Positions 1 through 15,721 of a stretch of 64,000 nt of DNA are shown here, in pieces. Position 1 is the first letter of the stretch; the number at the start of each line of letters is the position of its first letter. The notes below the pieces were generated by a model. It worked only from the letters and a program-made list of their open reading frames with translations, made no database searches and had not been told where the DNA came from. The stretch lies in the NCBI GenBank assembly GCA_022592435.1, contig JABYQS010000007.1, forward strand, positions 458,407 to 522,406. The letters run 5' to 3'. A program made the position numbers and the translations under genes. Source of the stretch: Cerioporus squamosus (taxonomy: Eukaryota > Basidiomycota > Agaricomycetes > Polyporales > Polyporaceae).

Positions 1-2909
1 GCATCCATCCCGAAGTAAGTGCTTACGCCACTGTAGTGGCGTAGCAGGAACCTCCTGATGTTCATTACTGCTAGGTTTCGAAAGAGAAGAAGGGCAAGGT
101 AGTGGATGCTCGTTGTCGAGACCTCACAAACTCCGTTGCTTGCGCGAAAGGCCGCGAGAACCCCGGGTCCGTCGAGTTGTGCGACTGGCACGAGGTTCGT
201 TCAACGCCTCCCTGGGAGCAGTTGCCCATCTGACGTGTTTTCAGAACCTCGGCAAATTGGAAGCTGGCAACCTTATTCCCCCTGGAATATGGACCCTGGC
301 GGACGTCCTGCAGTATGGCAGAGACAACCGAATATGTCCCTATTTTCTCGTGCGCAGGATGGTGAGTGACCTGCAGGACAAGCAGTGAACTATGAAATTC
401 ATTTGCGCTCAAGATGCCGTTTGTGGACGTCATTATCTACTCCTTCCACTACCTTCTAGACCCGAAAGTCGCGGAACAGGTGTCCAAGGAGTTGTCTAAG
501 GACGCAATCGTCGTGTTTGATGAAGCCCACAACATCGGTGCGACATCCCATTGGATAAACCAGTATTGGTGCCACTAACACGGGTATAGACAACGTCTGT
601 ATAGAATCTCTGAGTATTGATCTTACGAGGCCGATGCTGGATTCGGCCGCCCGGAGCGTCGTGAGACTTGGGGACAAGATCGAAGAGTGAGCATACTCTT
701 CTTCGACATACCTTGCGTCGCTCATTCCAACGTACCCAACAGGATCAAGCAGACAGACGCATCAAAACTCCAAGACGAATATGCTAAGTTGGTGGAGGGC
801 TTACAGGAGGCAAGTAGCGCGGAAGATGCGTTTGTGTCCAATCCTGGTAAGTATGCTTCTATTCGAATGCGCCCATGCGGAGCGAGTGCTGGGTTAGTCA
901 AAACCTTACTCGGACTCGGGGTTAGTGCTACCGGAGGATCTCCTGAAGGAAGCTATACCTGGAAACATCCGGAAGGCCGAGCATTTCGTCGCGTTCCTCA
1001 AGCGCTTCGTGGAGTACCTGAAGGTGTGTCGTCTATTCTCAGCCAGGGCGGGCAGGGCACTAACGGGCTAGCTTTATTGCAGACGCGGATGCGTGTTCTG
1101 CATGTGGTGGCGGAGACTCCCCTTTCGTTCCTCCAACACTTGAAGGATATTACGTATATCGAACGGAGACCTCTACGGTAAGTGGCGCAGAGTATGCCTT
1201 CATAATTGCGTCTCATCCCCATGCGACAGATTTTGCGCGGAGCGCCTGCAGTCTCTTGTGAAGACTCTGGAGATCAATCGACTAGATGAGTTCTCATCAC
1301 TGCAAAAGGTCGCGAGCTTCGCTACCTTGGTCGCCACGTACGAGAAAGGTTTGTCGTTAGTGCTGCCGCCGCGGCTACCGGTAACCAACGCGTTACAGGG
1401 TTCCTGCTCATCCTCGAGCCATTCGAGACGGATAATGCCACCGTGCCCAACCCCATATTCCACCTCACGTAAAGTTTTCCCCTATTTACGCCATAGCGCT
1501 GCTATACTGATGCGTTGAATAGCTGTCTGGACCCTGCAATCGCCATCAAGCCAGTGTTCGAGCGGTTCAGCACCGTCGTCATTACGTCTGGGACGCTATC
1601 GCCGTTAGACATGTACCCGAAGATGCTCCAGTTCACTCCGACGGTCCAGGAGACTTACTCGATGACGCTGACGCGGAACTCGTTCTTGCCTCTGGTATGA
1701 GAACTCCCGCGGGGTCCAAGGGCATGCTGACGAGACTCGGCTCGCATGGCAGGTCATCACGCGCGGCAGCGACCAGGTCGCGATCAGCTCGCGGTTCGAG
1801 GTCCGCAACGACCCCGCGGTCGTGCGCAACTTTGGCAGCATCCTCGTCGAGTACAGCAAGATCGTCCCGGACGGCATCGTGGCGTTCTTCCCGAGCTACC
1901 TCTACATGGAGAGCATCGTGGCTGCGTGGAATGACATGGTGAGTTTTGTATGGCGCGCGTGCGCTCTCCGGAGGGCGGCTTCCCTGACTGCGACTCGTGC
2001 CCAGGGCATCCTCAACGAGGTATGGAAGCACAAGCTGATCTTCGTTGAGACCCCGGATGCGAACGAGACGAGTATAGCCTTGGAGAACTACCGGAGGGTA
2101 AGTGGTTCTGCTACCATTTGCCCTGTCGCTCCCTGGGTGCATGGAAGGTCCATGGCTCATCAAGGTTCCTCTAGGCGTGCGACAACGGTCGCGGTGCGGT
2201 GCTTCTGTCCGTAGCGCGTGGCAAGGTCTCGGAAGGCATCGATTTTGACCACAACTACGGGCGCGCGGTCATTATGTTCGGGTGCGTGCATTCTCGCGCC
2301 TGAGGCTGACCAGGAATAGGCTGACATGTGAATGCACGCAAGGGTACCATACCAGTACACCGAGAGCCGTATTCTGAAGGCGCGGTTGGAGTACCTGAGA
2401 GACGCCTACCGGATTCGCGAATCGGAGTTCTTGGGCTTCGATGCCATGCGGAACGCCGCACAATGTGTCGGCCGTGTCTTGCGCGGAAAGACGGACTGGG
2501 GGCTCATGGTGTTCGCGGATAAGGTGCGCACTGCTCCGGCGCTGCATGCTGTGAGTAGGGTGGCTTGCTGACCGGGGCCCGACAGCGGTTCGCACGGGCA
2601 GACAAACGTGCAAAGCTTCCTCGCTGGATCAACCAGTACATCACGGAGACGGCGTCGAACCTGTCGACGGACATGGCGCTGACGCTGTCGAAGCAGTTCA
2701 TGCGGATGATCTCGCAAAACCCGAACGAGAACGGGACCGGGATCTCGCTGTGGACGGTTGAGGACATCGCGAAGGCACAGGCGAAGCAGAAGGAGCTGGA
2801 GATGGCGCAGCAAGTCGAGCAGCGGGATGCGGCGATGGACGAGGACGACGAGTATGGGGACGGCGGGATCGACGACGAGGCGTTGGGGGCGATTGACCTG
2901 GATGTATAG
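1..2909 (+). CDS. RAD3: RAD3/XPD, TFIIH 5'-3' DNA helicase (5' truncated by window)
   Basis: This is the ATP-dependent 5'-3' helicase subunit of TFIIH, which opens DNA for nucleotide-excision repair and supports RNA polymerase II initiation. The window begins inside the gene. Three of the four iron-sulphur-cluster cysteines are visible ([23 protein letters not shown] at about nt 113-360); the first, with Walker A, lies upstream. The DEAH box reads VVFDEAHNI (about 512-535). The second helicase lobe follows: [14 protein letters not shown] (about 1575-1625), GKVSEGIDF (about 2221-2250) and motif [20 protein letters not shown] (about 2461-2515). The tail is acidic and ends DDEYGDGG...DLDV*. About nine introns of 45-75 nt interrupt it. 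Order and motifs match the whole XPD family. No break is seen, so it should be functional. It faces an unassigned stretch of more than 4 kb downstream. Confidence 0.95.
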
Positions 2910-4143
2910 AGCTGTCTACGTTGTACACATGTGGATGCCGGATGCGAGTGCGGTGATAATACAGATAGATATATACGACGGGATCGTGCGGGTCGTGCGA
3001 GGAGGCGTGCAGCTGCAAAGCGAGAACATGATGTCATGAGGAACGAGAAGAGCAACGAGAACACTTCGTATTCTCCTGGTGAGTGCTCTGTAAGCAGGTC
3101 GGAGAGGGAGAGGGCGACTACCAACCTCGTGAGTCATGATGCGCTCGGGCTGGCTGTGGGCGAGGAGTGAGTGCGTGCGAGGTGCGGCGGAGAGGAGGAC
3201 GCACTCGAAGTATCGTTTGCAGCGACAGACGGAGCCCGAGCCTGGAGCGCCACAATTTGGCGGGTGGGCGGAGGAGTTGTAGCAGTCGCGGGAGCCGCAG
3301 TCGATGTTTGTCTCGCCGGAGAAGGTCAAGTGACCGCACTGGGTGGCCTTCCACAGGCGCAACTGGCGATGGCACATCTGGAGGACGGTGATTGGATCAA
3401 GTTCCGCGATCTGGCATCTGGTGCGGCCGCGGGGGACGCGACGAAGCGGGCAACTCACGACGAGCGCTCCCGAGGCCGGCGGAGGTAGGGGGAGGACGGG
3501 GCAGGCCTGGCAGGGGCGAGTGGGAGATTCGGGCGCAAGATTGCCAGTGTGTGGGCTGGGGGCCCCCGCGCGGCGGTTTATGTTCGTGTTCGTCGTCGCT
3601 GATCGAACTTCGATTGGGATCGGGGGAATGTAGGTCCAGCCACGAGCCTGAGCCGACTGTGGTTCGTCGTGGGCCGGCGATGGCGCGTGCGAGGCGCGTC
3701 TGTGGTGGCAGCCGGGTGTGCACGGACGGTGCGAGGCAGACGGCAGGTGCTTATGCAGGCGGGGGTGGCAGCGTGCAGGGGGCGGGCCGATTGCGGGGAG
3801 GGGCTCGCTTTTTACGGCGGACGATAGCCATATGCACGGCGGGTGGGCTGGACGGGTGGGAGAGCGAGGGCCCGCAAGAGGAACAGCAGATGATCATACG
3901 AGGAGCATGTGCAATAGAAATCGATTGGACGCAGGGCGCGGCAGTCGACGCGCGATATGGATTCGGTTCCCGCTGCACACGCTGCGATTCGTGCACGTCC
4001 CAGAACATCCGCCCTTCTCTCCTCTCCCAGTCCAACCGCCCCTGCCCCGGCACCTCCCGCCCGGACCCCGGCCACCCGCCGGTGCGAACCTCCTCCGCCT
4101 TTTCCTCGTCCCTCACCAGTCCCGCCCGAATTCTGCACAACCC
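2910..4143. other. Intergenic, G-rich on the + strand, no gene recognised
   Basis: After the RAD3 stop there is a probable 3' untranslated stretch, then a strongly G-rich + strand from about 3170 to 3900. It changes abruptly to C/T-rich sequence after about 3990. Open frames here are long only because stops are rare in GC-rich DNA, and none shows a recognisable domain. The C/T-rich tract just before 4144 resembles the 5' leader of a fungal gene read on the + strand. Confidence 0.4.
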
Positions 4144-5810
4144 ATGCCGCTGGCGCAGACCGCCTCGAGTGTCCGACCCACCAGCACGCTCCCGGAAGCC
4201 CTCCTGCGCCAACCCGGAGGGCAACAGCCTGCATCAGCGTAGACGTAACAGCACATCTGCCGCGATGCTCCCAAGCCGTCTTAGCAACTCACCAGCCGCT
4301 GGATATCCCCCCGCTGCAGCCGCTCACCAACGGCGAACTCGTCCTCTTCAATCGCCCTCTTGCAGACGTTTCGGAGCGCGTCCATCCTCGCCTCGTGGTG
4401 GCGACCGTTGACGTCCACCATAACCCTGGCCAGGGCCAGCCAGACTAACTCTATGCAGCGAGTCACCTTGCCTCTGAAGCGGCGTTCATATCCTCTCGTC
4501 AAGTTTCTGCCGCCGCTTGCAGGCCCGAAATCTATCAGCTGCGTGCGTGCTCTGCTCACGGTAATCCCGCCCGCGTTCAATGTCATGCCTTGTGCCACTT
4601 TGACTCTTCCTCTTCCCTTAGCCAGTAGCTTCCATGCCTTGCGACGCGCGCTCTCGACCGCTCCCCAGCTCGTACACTGAGCTTGTCTTCAACCGCTGAG
4701 TCCCGACCCCGGACCTGGCCACCCATGGCCAGGCTCACAACTCGTTGCTACAGACTGGCCTACACACAGCTTTATCTCGGCTCCACGGTCTCCGTACTTC
4801 CCTCCATTAATACGAACAGGATATCATGCCTGCAAGTCGACGGCCTCCGTGATTCCCCAATCCCGAGGGCACGATACCGTTCGCTTGTATCTGGTACGAT
4901 GTGTTCCCTGATACGTGCAACTGCACGTCTTGTTTGGCAAAATCATCGATGCATTCCGAAGCACTTCGCTGATGGACGGATCCGGTCTTCTCGCAACACC
5001 CCAGTTCTCTGCCCACTATGGCCCCGGACGGGCCCGTAGAGATCCACGCATCCCTCTGTAGAATGCTTCCGCAGTCCTGCTCCACGGTCGGTCGGTTCGG
5101 TTGTCCCCCGTTTAATAGCAACAGGCAATACGCTGACTCACCGGACGCACTGCCCCTTCGCGACTCGACTCGCCATTTCGATATCCACCTCCGGCAACTT
5201 GGCCTCACGAACATCCTATACCGAAGTGAGACCCACGTGCCTCAGCATGTCCTCAAGTATCCCCGCGAATTCTCAAGGCTCGCGCTATTGACGCCGCGTA
5301 CCTGGCCAAGTCATTCTGGCGGCAGTCCACCAGTTTGTCGAACGGGATTTCCTTCTGTGTATTCCTGTCCTGGCGAACCTTGTGAGCTTTTATGTCATGT
5401 CGCTTCGCCCGTCATCCTGTATCGGACCGTTGGCCCTCCACCAGCCCTCGTCTCGCCTGCTCCTCTCGCCCGTCCTACGTCAGGTTTTACCTACTGGCAT
5501 TTGACGAAGGACGTCCCGAAGATCAAGAAGTTCGTCAGGGCCGAGCTCTGTCTTCCACCCGTCTCAAGCCCACGACCAGTCCCGGCTGTCCGCATATAGC
5601 CAACTTTGAATGGGATCCGTCGGACCATCCTGACACTCTTTCCACACCGGCTCTATATCCGCCAACTCTCTCCCGCTCTCGTCGGCTTACGACCTTCCAT
5701 CGCATCTTGACTTCTAAAATCCCAGAGTCCAGCCCAGCGGAGACTCCGAGCCCACATGCCACTCTGTACGTACACACGTCCTCGTCTATTACCCGTAGCT
5801 CTCCTTGACA
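4144..5810 (+). other. Possible spliced Ser/Pro-rich gene, unrecognised
   Basis: No family is recognised. An ATG at 4144 follows a pyrimidine-rich leader and opens with MPLAQTASSVRPTSTLPE, a composition typical of disordered fungal proteins. Further frames with protein-like composition lie at about 4285-4445, 5120-5260 and 5580-5808 (for example DPSDHPDTLSTPALYPP). They sit in different frames, so several introns would be needed, and I could not join them convincingly. An antisense frame at 4281-4598 is also open. The stretch may be a fast-evolving regulatory protein gene, an untranslated transcript, or simply GC-rich intergenic DNA. Confidence 0.25.
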
Positions 5811-7159
5811 GACAACCAGACAGCGCCATGCCCGGGCTTCATCTTACTAGCCTGCCCGCCACTATCCTCGCTGGTGTCTCCCCGTGGCCGTCCGCGACGC
5901 GAGCACGAACACAGAGAAGCACGCGGATATCGTTCGTGCTGACAGCCGAAGGTTGCCGGCGAATCTTGTATGTATTGTGTATCGTACCTGCCAGGTACGC
6001 ACGCCGCACCGCACCATAACCCACTCCCCATATACGCGCAGCCGGGGGGCTTCTAGCCTCCTCGCCACATAAGTATATGCTAATACATACGTCCCCTGGC
6101 AGACTCAGTCAGCACGAAACCCAAATCCTAAGCACTTATGCACCCGCGTGCGAGCGTGCACACGCGGTTGCGGATGATGGCTGAGATAGGTATGCCCAGT
6201 TGGTCACTGGTGAGCAACGGAGCGCCCTGCTCATCGCCAGGGTTTCAGGACCAGCTTCATATGCGCCCGCGATCCCTTGCGGCCGACGCCACCGTGTCGC
6301 CTGTCGCTGAACGCAGGCATCGTGATGCAAATACGAGGCGGACGGACATGAACAATGCGAGGCTCGAGCGATACGCCCGACGCAGCAGGCGCGCAACGCG
6401 TTCACCATCCCTTCTGTGTACGACTACGCAAGCGCCTCAGAACCACAGGAAGCTTCGGGCGCCCGGCGTATGCGTTACGCGCCCTTCTCCCACAGGGCTG
6501 CTATAGGCTATAGCGCGGCTCGATAAGCCCCAACTCAGGGCTCGGGTGCCCACAGCAGCAGGACCCTTGAGACCCCGCGTCTGCGCAACGCCAACGGGCG
6601 ATCCGCCATTCGTTCTGAACCCGTGGCGTCAACGATATGTGTGTGCACTGTGCGGCCTGCCCGGACAGGCGGGAGCGGGCTCGGGAAAAAGAGAAGCACG
6701 TAGCGGAATTCTGACGCATATCCAGGACCCAGTGCCCAGGGGTCGGGACTCACGTCGGTACGCGGGGCTTCGCGCCTGTCTATTGGCGAGCCGAACCTTC
6801 GCTGAGTTCTGAATCCGCGGGTGGAAGAAGCAGCGAAAACCTCGGGACCCTGCAGCCCACTACGCGGTGGCGAGGAGCGCAGGGCGCCGTCGATCTGTCG
6901 TATTTGGCCACGGCCTACGCAAGTCCATGTGCCCCCCGTGCCCGCGTTGGCCGCAAACAGTCAACATCGCCAGCCACAGGTCCAAAGGAGTGGGTCGCAA
7001 GGTGGTGCTGTGCACGGCGCCGTCCGCGGACGATCGGGCAAGAAGGGTGCAGTATATTTACAACAGATATTAGACCACGTTACCAGTATCTAGCGGAGCG
7101 TATGTGACCCAGACCAGGTGCGATACAATGCACGCAGGACCGGAACGGTGATGCCAATG
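5811..7159. other. Intergenic, nothing recognised
   Basis: About 1.35 kb between the unassigned stretch and the 3' end of YME1. Both strands were read; no domain, tRNA, repeat pair or convincing exon chain was found. A C/T-rich segment runs to about 6060, and the last few hundred bases are presumably the YME1 3' flank. Confidence 0.4.
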
Positions 7160-10917
<3,758 letters not shown>

Positions 10918-11643
10918 ACACCCAGTCGCAGGAACTACGCATTGCCAAGTGCTGTCAGCGGCCTTCCCTAGTAGATATCAGCCTATGCACTCACAGTGGA
11001 CATCGACATCGTCGATGCCGACGTCGAAAGACCGCGCAGACAAAACTGAGGGTAATGGATCGAGTTCAGGTAGTGACGGTGGCAGAAGGACAGACGCGCC
11101 CAGCTTCCAAGTATTTCGGCACGTGCATTACGCAAGCCTACTCAGAGGCGCCCATATCAGACGCTGGTACAGTGGTAGCCGCCCTTGGCAGTACTCACTG
11201 GTCCCACCGTGACTGACCGCAAGTTCAACTATGTAGGTTGAGGGTGGCTCCCACCTTCGAATTTCAAGCACTATGTACTAACGCTACAGCTACGTCATTG
11301 AGTGCCGAGCTTTAGGAAGTACAAGATCATGCTTGTACGGCACGACGTTGGGGTGAGAGGTGTACCGGCCAGTGAGTCCGCAATTCTCAAGCTGTTGCGT
11401 AACGAATGTCCGATGAACCGATGTGCAGACGGCCATCATGGTACTCATAGTACTCCAGCGACATTATCAGGAGGCATTTCTGTATGCACTAACCAAGGTT
11501 GCCCTGAACTACTTACCACGATACACTCGAACAAATATTTGGATGGATCCCGTGCGCGCGTGCCGGTCACCGCACTGCTCCTCATGACGTCGACGCACTC
11601 GCTTCTACAGCGTCCCCAAACTTGACACACGTCAAATGCCTCC
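10918..11643. promoter_or_regulatory. Divergent intergenic region, YME1 / DUF726 gene
   Basis: About 730 bases separate the 5' ends of two genes read in opposite directions, so the segment must hold both promoters. It probably also holds the missing first exon of the protease gene. No TATA box, repeat or conserved element could be assigned by eye. Confidence 0.4.
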
Positions 11644-13614
11644 GTGCGCAAACACCTCGTACTGCAACCTCTTCCCATCATGACCAAGAGCGACCTTACC
11701 AAAGTTGCGCCCCCGAAGGAGCTCACCGACGAGCAATGCGCTGTAGTGGTGAAGCGTCTCGGGCGCAATCTCGCAGGCTTCCGAAATACTGCGGAACTGT
11801 ACGCCAGCGCGGAGGCAAATGTTGCCAAAAGCAAGAAGGCGGACAAGGTGAAGGACGAATTTGTTCAGGCTGCGGACGACTGGGCGAACCACACGCTGAG
11901 GTACATCTGGCTTGCCTGCCGTGAACCCGCAGGTGTGTATACTTGTCGTACATGATGCTTGTCCACTCGATGCTCAATGGTATTGTGAATGATTCAGGCG
12001 AAGCACCGAAGCTCGATGCCATGTCCGACACATCTACGGCGGGCTTGCCCCCGCTTCCCCCGAAGGAACAGCTGACACCGCTGCTGAACGCCGTCGTTCT
12101 ACTACATGTCACATCCGACAAGGAATACTCCAGCCGGACGCGCACCTTCCTCTTCTCCATCGGTGTCGTTGACGAGCAAGTCGTGGCAGCAACACTGAAG
12201 AATCCCGAGCGCGCGATCGAGGAGGCTGAGAAGAAAACCAACGCGGCGAGGGAGGAACACGCCCAGAAGAGCAAAATCATGCGTATGGTCGGCATGGGCG
12301 CGGGAGCTGTAGCCGGCGGCGTCCTCATCGGGGTTACAGGCGGGCTGGCCGCGCCCGCTATCGGGGCCGGTGTAGGCACGATCCTGGGTTGGCTAGGAGT
12401 TGGCGGGACTGCAGCAGGAATGCTTGCCACGGGCCTTGCGGGCTCCGGGGTTGTGTGCGGTACGCTCTTCGGGGCATATGGCTCGAAGCAGGCCGCGACC
12501 GTCATTGGAGAGTACACACGGGAGGTGCGGGACCTTGCCATCAAGGCCGTGCACGAGCCTAAGGAGACGATGGCGGCCCGTCTATGCGTTACTGGCTGGC
12601 TGGATTCAGCTAATGATGTAACCGCACCTTGGACTGTGTTTGGTGGCGAGGATACGTTTGCTTTGCAATGGGTATGCATTCCTTACTTGACGAGACTCCC
12701 CAACTCATCGTTGACTCTCCGAGTAGGAAGTTGATGCCTTGAAGAGACTGTCAACCGCGCTCGTAGACCTTATCAAGTCGCAGGCAATGCAATACATCAA
12801 GGGTCAAATCATCCGGCAAACAGTGCTTGCAACTCTATTTGCCGCGCTGTCGCCTACGGCATGGCTGAAGCTCACGAAGATCATCGGTGAGACTCCTACC
12901 GGCATTCTTCATGTCAAATGCTAACAGGAGACATCAGACAATCCATGGATGAACGCGAAATCTCTTGCTATCAAGACTGGCAAGGTCCTCGGTACACTCC
13001 TCGCCGAGCGCGTCCTAGGAAGCCGACCAATTACCCTGGTCGGGTACTCCCTCGGGTCCCTCGTCATCTTCGAAGCCCTTCAGTACCTTGCCACCCTCCC
13101 GGCCGCCCAGACACTGGGGCTCGTTCAAGATGTCTACCTCTTCGGCAGCCCGATCTCCGCTGACCCATCACAGTGGGCCGCGATCCGTCGCGTTGTAGCA
13201 GGCCGGGTCGTGAACGGCTACGGCAAGGACGACTACATCCTCGCTGTGCTCTCACGCGTGTCGGACATGAACTGGAACGTCGCGGGCATGGGCCCAGTCG
13301 AGCTGCAGGGAGTCGAGAACGTCGCGTGCGACCAGGTCGACGGGCACCTCAAGTGGCGCGGCATGATCGGGCAGTGTCTGGCGCAGTGCGACGCGCCGGG
13401 CATCGACCGTGCGCAGGTCCAGGAGCAGCTAAACAAAAAGGGGAAGGAGATCAGTAAGGAGATGGATATGGACGAGAAGGAGGCGAAGGCCGCCGTGCAG
13501 GCGGGTCCTGGGTCTGCTACCGGGTCGGAGGGTGAGGAGGACCTTGCGTCTGATGGTGACGGGACCGGTACGAGGAAGAGAGACCGCATGAAGAAGCTCG
13601 TAAGCAAGAAGTAG
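11644..13614 (+). CDS. DUF726 / TMCO4-type alpha/beta-hydrolase membrane protein
   Basis: The protein belongs to the DUF726 family (human TMCO4; yeast Mil1, described as a lipase-like protein that binds the AP-1 clathrin adaptor). The N-terminal part is soluble and helical. A glycine/alanine-rich hydrophobic stretch follows (GMGAGAVAGGVLIGVTGG at about 12295, then TILGWLGVGGTAAGML and LATGLAGSGVVCGTLFGAY), the membrane region typical of the family. The catalytic domain carries the nucleophile elbow VGYSLGSLV at about 13040 and later LFGSPIS, VNGYGKDD and VDGHLKW, which hold the probable acidic and histidine residues. The tail is charged and ends KKLVSKK*. Start codons at 11644 and 11680 are in frame; the second (MTKSDLTK) is the likelier one. 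Introns lie near 11935, 12672, 12887 and 12910. The membrane substrate is unknown. Confidence 0.88.
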
Positions 13615-13891
13615 TCGGATCCGGACGGACAGCCATCTGTACTTGCATACTCACGATACCCACCCCTGTATAATGATAGTCTGCCATATGGTGCTGCTGT
13701 ATCGACGTCGTGCATGATATGTTGCTTGTGCTGTAGGTCTCACTTGAAGTAGTTCACCTGGCTGCAATTTCCCTAGCAAGCGGGCACAAGTCGAAGTTAA
13801 CATCCGCATAGGCGGAAGAAAGCACTAGATTGATAGCATGAAGATGTCCGTGAAGCTCGACTAACTAGCTGTAAGAAGTCCGCGACGAGCA

Positions 13892-15123
13892 CTAAGCAAG
13901 AAGCATGTACAATAATCCGAGAAGGTCCGCGCCTACGATAGCAATGCTGACAGCGACCCAATATTGAGCCCAAGCCCCTTCAGGAGGTCCTGCAGAGTAT
14001 CGTGTGAGCAGGTTCACCGTATACATGAAGACCGCAGGGCATACCTCAAGCTCCGTCACGGCACTACCCAAGTTGCACCCGAAGTTCACTGACTGATTGA
14101 TGGTGGTGCTGATGGGAATGAGCATGATCTTCAGCCCGACCTATCAAGGCAATGAGACACAGTCAATACTACATCCGCTGCAGTTGAGACTGAAGCTTAC
14201 CTTAATCTTGACGGTAACCGAGACGTCACTGGCAGCGACGCTGGGGTTAACGCCACACTTCGTCGCCAGGTCTGTGATGACTGCGCCGTTGGGATCGTCT
14301 GCTGCGTCATACTCGATGGTGACGGGGAAGGTGAAGTTCGTCTGTGTGTGGTCCTGGAACTTGATGTTCGTCATGTGTCCCGAGCCCACCTGTGTGTTGT
14401 TGATGGGGTAGACGACGCTGGCGTCGAGGGAAGACAAGATGACCGTGAAGTAGTTGGGGTTGTTTACACTGTAGGGCCGTCAGCGTCGATCGAATTAGGG
14501 CATCGGAAAGAGTCTACCTGATGTCTACGGGAAGCGCAATGCTAAAACTGGTTCCGTTCACATTGAATGTGCTCAGATCAGGCGTCGGCTGGCCAATGAT
14601 GATGTTGGGTGGGCGCAGCCACTGAGTCAAGGTATGAGCTTCTCTTCCACGCAGCAACCGCAACGTTAAACTCACCAAGGCCAGTGATAGCACAATGCTG
14701 ATTAGGAAGAAGACGAAGATCATGATCGTGCAGCAGAAGAACCTCCCAAAGCAGCTCGCACGGGAGCCTTTCGTCCACAGGTTCCCTTGGTAGTCTTTCC
14801 GCCACCGCCTTATATTCCCTGGAGTCCTGCAGGTTGGAGCACATAGCATAAGAATAACGTTCTGTAGGATGAAGTTCAGACGGATATACGCACTTCTCTC
14901 CCAGAGGAGGTGGGACGGTATCATCGTCTTCGAATGTACTACCCGTCCTCTCCTTCGTCCTTCCAGACGGGTCCTGGTCGGCGTATTCATAACCACCCCC
15001 ATATCCTCCTTGATCATATCCTCTATTAGCTTGTTGCTGTTGTACTTCGTAGGGGTTGAAGGGTGCATCCTGGTACTGGTGCTGCGCGTACTGCCCGCTT
15101 GCGTAGGGGTCGTGGTATGACAT
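13892..15123 (-). CDS. Two-pass LEA-2 (WHy) domain membrane protein
   Basis: The N-terminal 75 or so residues are disordered and rich in Tyr, Gln and Gly (MSYHDPYASGQYAQHQ). After a Trp/Arg/Cys-rich juxtamembrane stretch (LWTKGSRASCFGRFFCC) comes a hydrophobic helix (MIFVFFLISIVLSLAL, about 14670-14730) and then WLRPPNIIIGQPTPD. The extracytoplasmic part has the beta-rich LEA type 2 pattern with N-glycosylation sites (VNGTS, NNTQ, NFTF), covering about 14580-14030. A second hydrophobic helix (IAIVGADLLGLLYMLLA*) ends the protein. This arrangement is common in basidiomycetes and its role is unknown; plant relatives are linked to stress and membrane association. The 54-nt stretch at about 13980-14033 has GT..AG ends, is a multiple of three and lacks stops, so it may be either intron or coding. 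Chosen start: ATG at 15123. Confidence 0.75.
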
Positions 15124-15410
15124 CGGACTGGAAGCGTATGCGTTGGTCGTGAAAGTCTAGTCGTGAAAGTAGCAGGGCAGACTAGCGATGTAGAGGGAGG
15201 GTGAACAAGACGGCGACCGGCGCAGGATGTGGGTGGGGTGAGAGTTATAGGCCCGGTACGAAGGGAGCAAGTGGCGAAGGCCACAGCCTTGACGCAGCGG
15301 TCATCCGCAGTAGGTCACCCACGTGGCACTAGCGCCCACAGGTTCCTGCCCGGTGCAGCGCTCACTGCTCGCCAAGCATTTATGCGTGTGCATACTTGGC
15401 GGGAGGAGGC

Positions 15411-15721
15411 TTAAAGCCTCCTCAATTGCTTGTTTTATTTCTCATTTTATTTCCCACACCTTCGGCTATGAGGGTATGACGACACCCATCCCGCCTCTGC
15501 CTCTTGAAAGTCCTCTCGCCTGTCCACCTCCAGGAAGGCGTTTGAGACGCGGTTTTCGGAGGTCATGAGCAGAGTTCAGACTGGAATGAAGCCACTGGCA
15601 GCGGTATATAGGCGCATGGACCTTGGGCTTGCGAAGGTGAACGGGTGGGCAACCGCTCCTGCTGCCCCACCGCCGTGAGAAATAAAATGAGAAATAAAGT
15701 AAGCAATTGAGGAGGCTTTTA
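15411..15721. mobile_element. MITE with 44-bp terminal inverted repeats, TTA flanks
   Basis: Left arm 15414-15457 and right arm 15675-15718 are reverse complements with three mismatches; both begin AAGCCTCCTCAATTGCTT. The 305-bp unit is flanked by TTA on each side (15411-15413 and 15719-15721). A 3-bp TTA/TAA duplication is the hallmark of PIF/Harbinger transposons, so a Harbinger-type MITE is the best guess. Three bases are weak support. The interior carries no transposase. The left end also lies in a small palindrome with the flanking GAGGAGGCTT. Confidence 0.6.
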
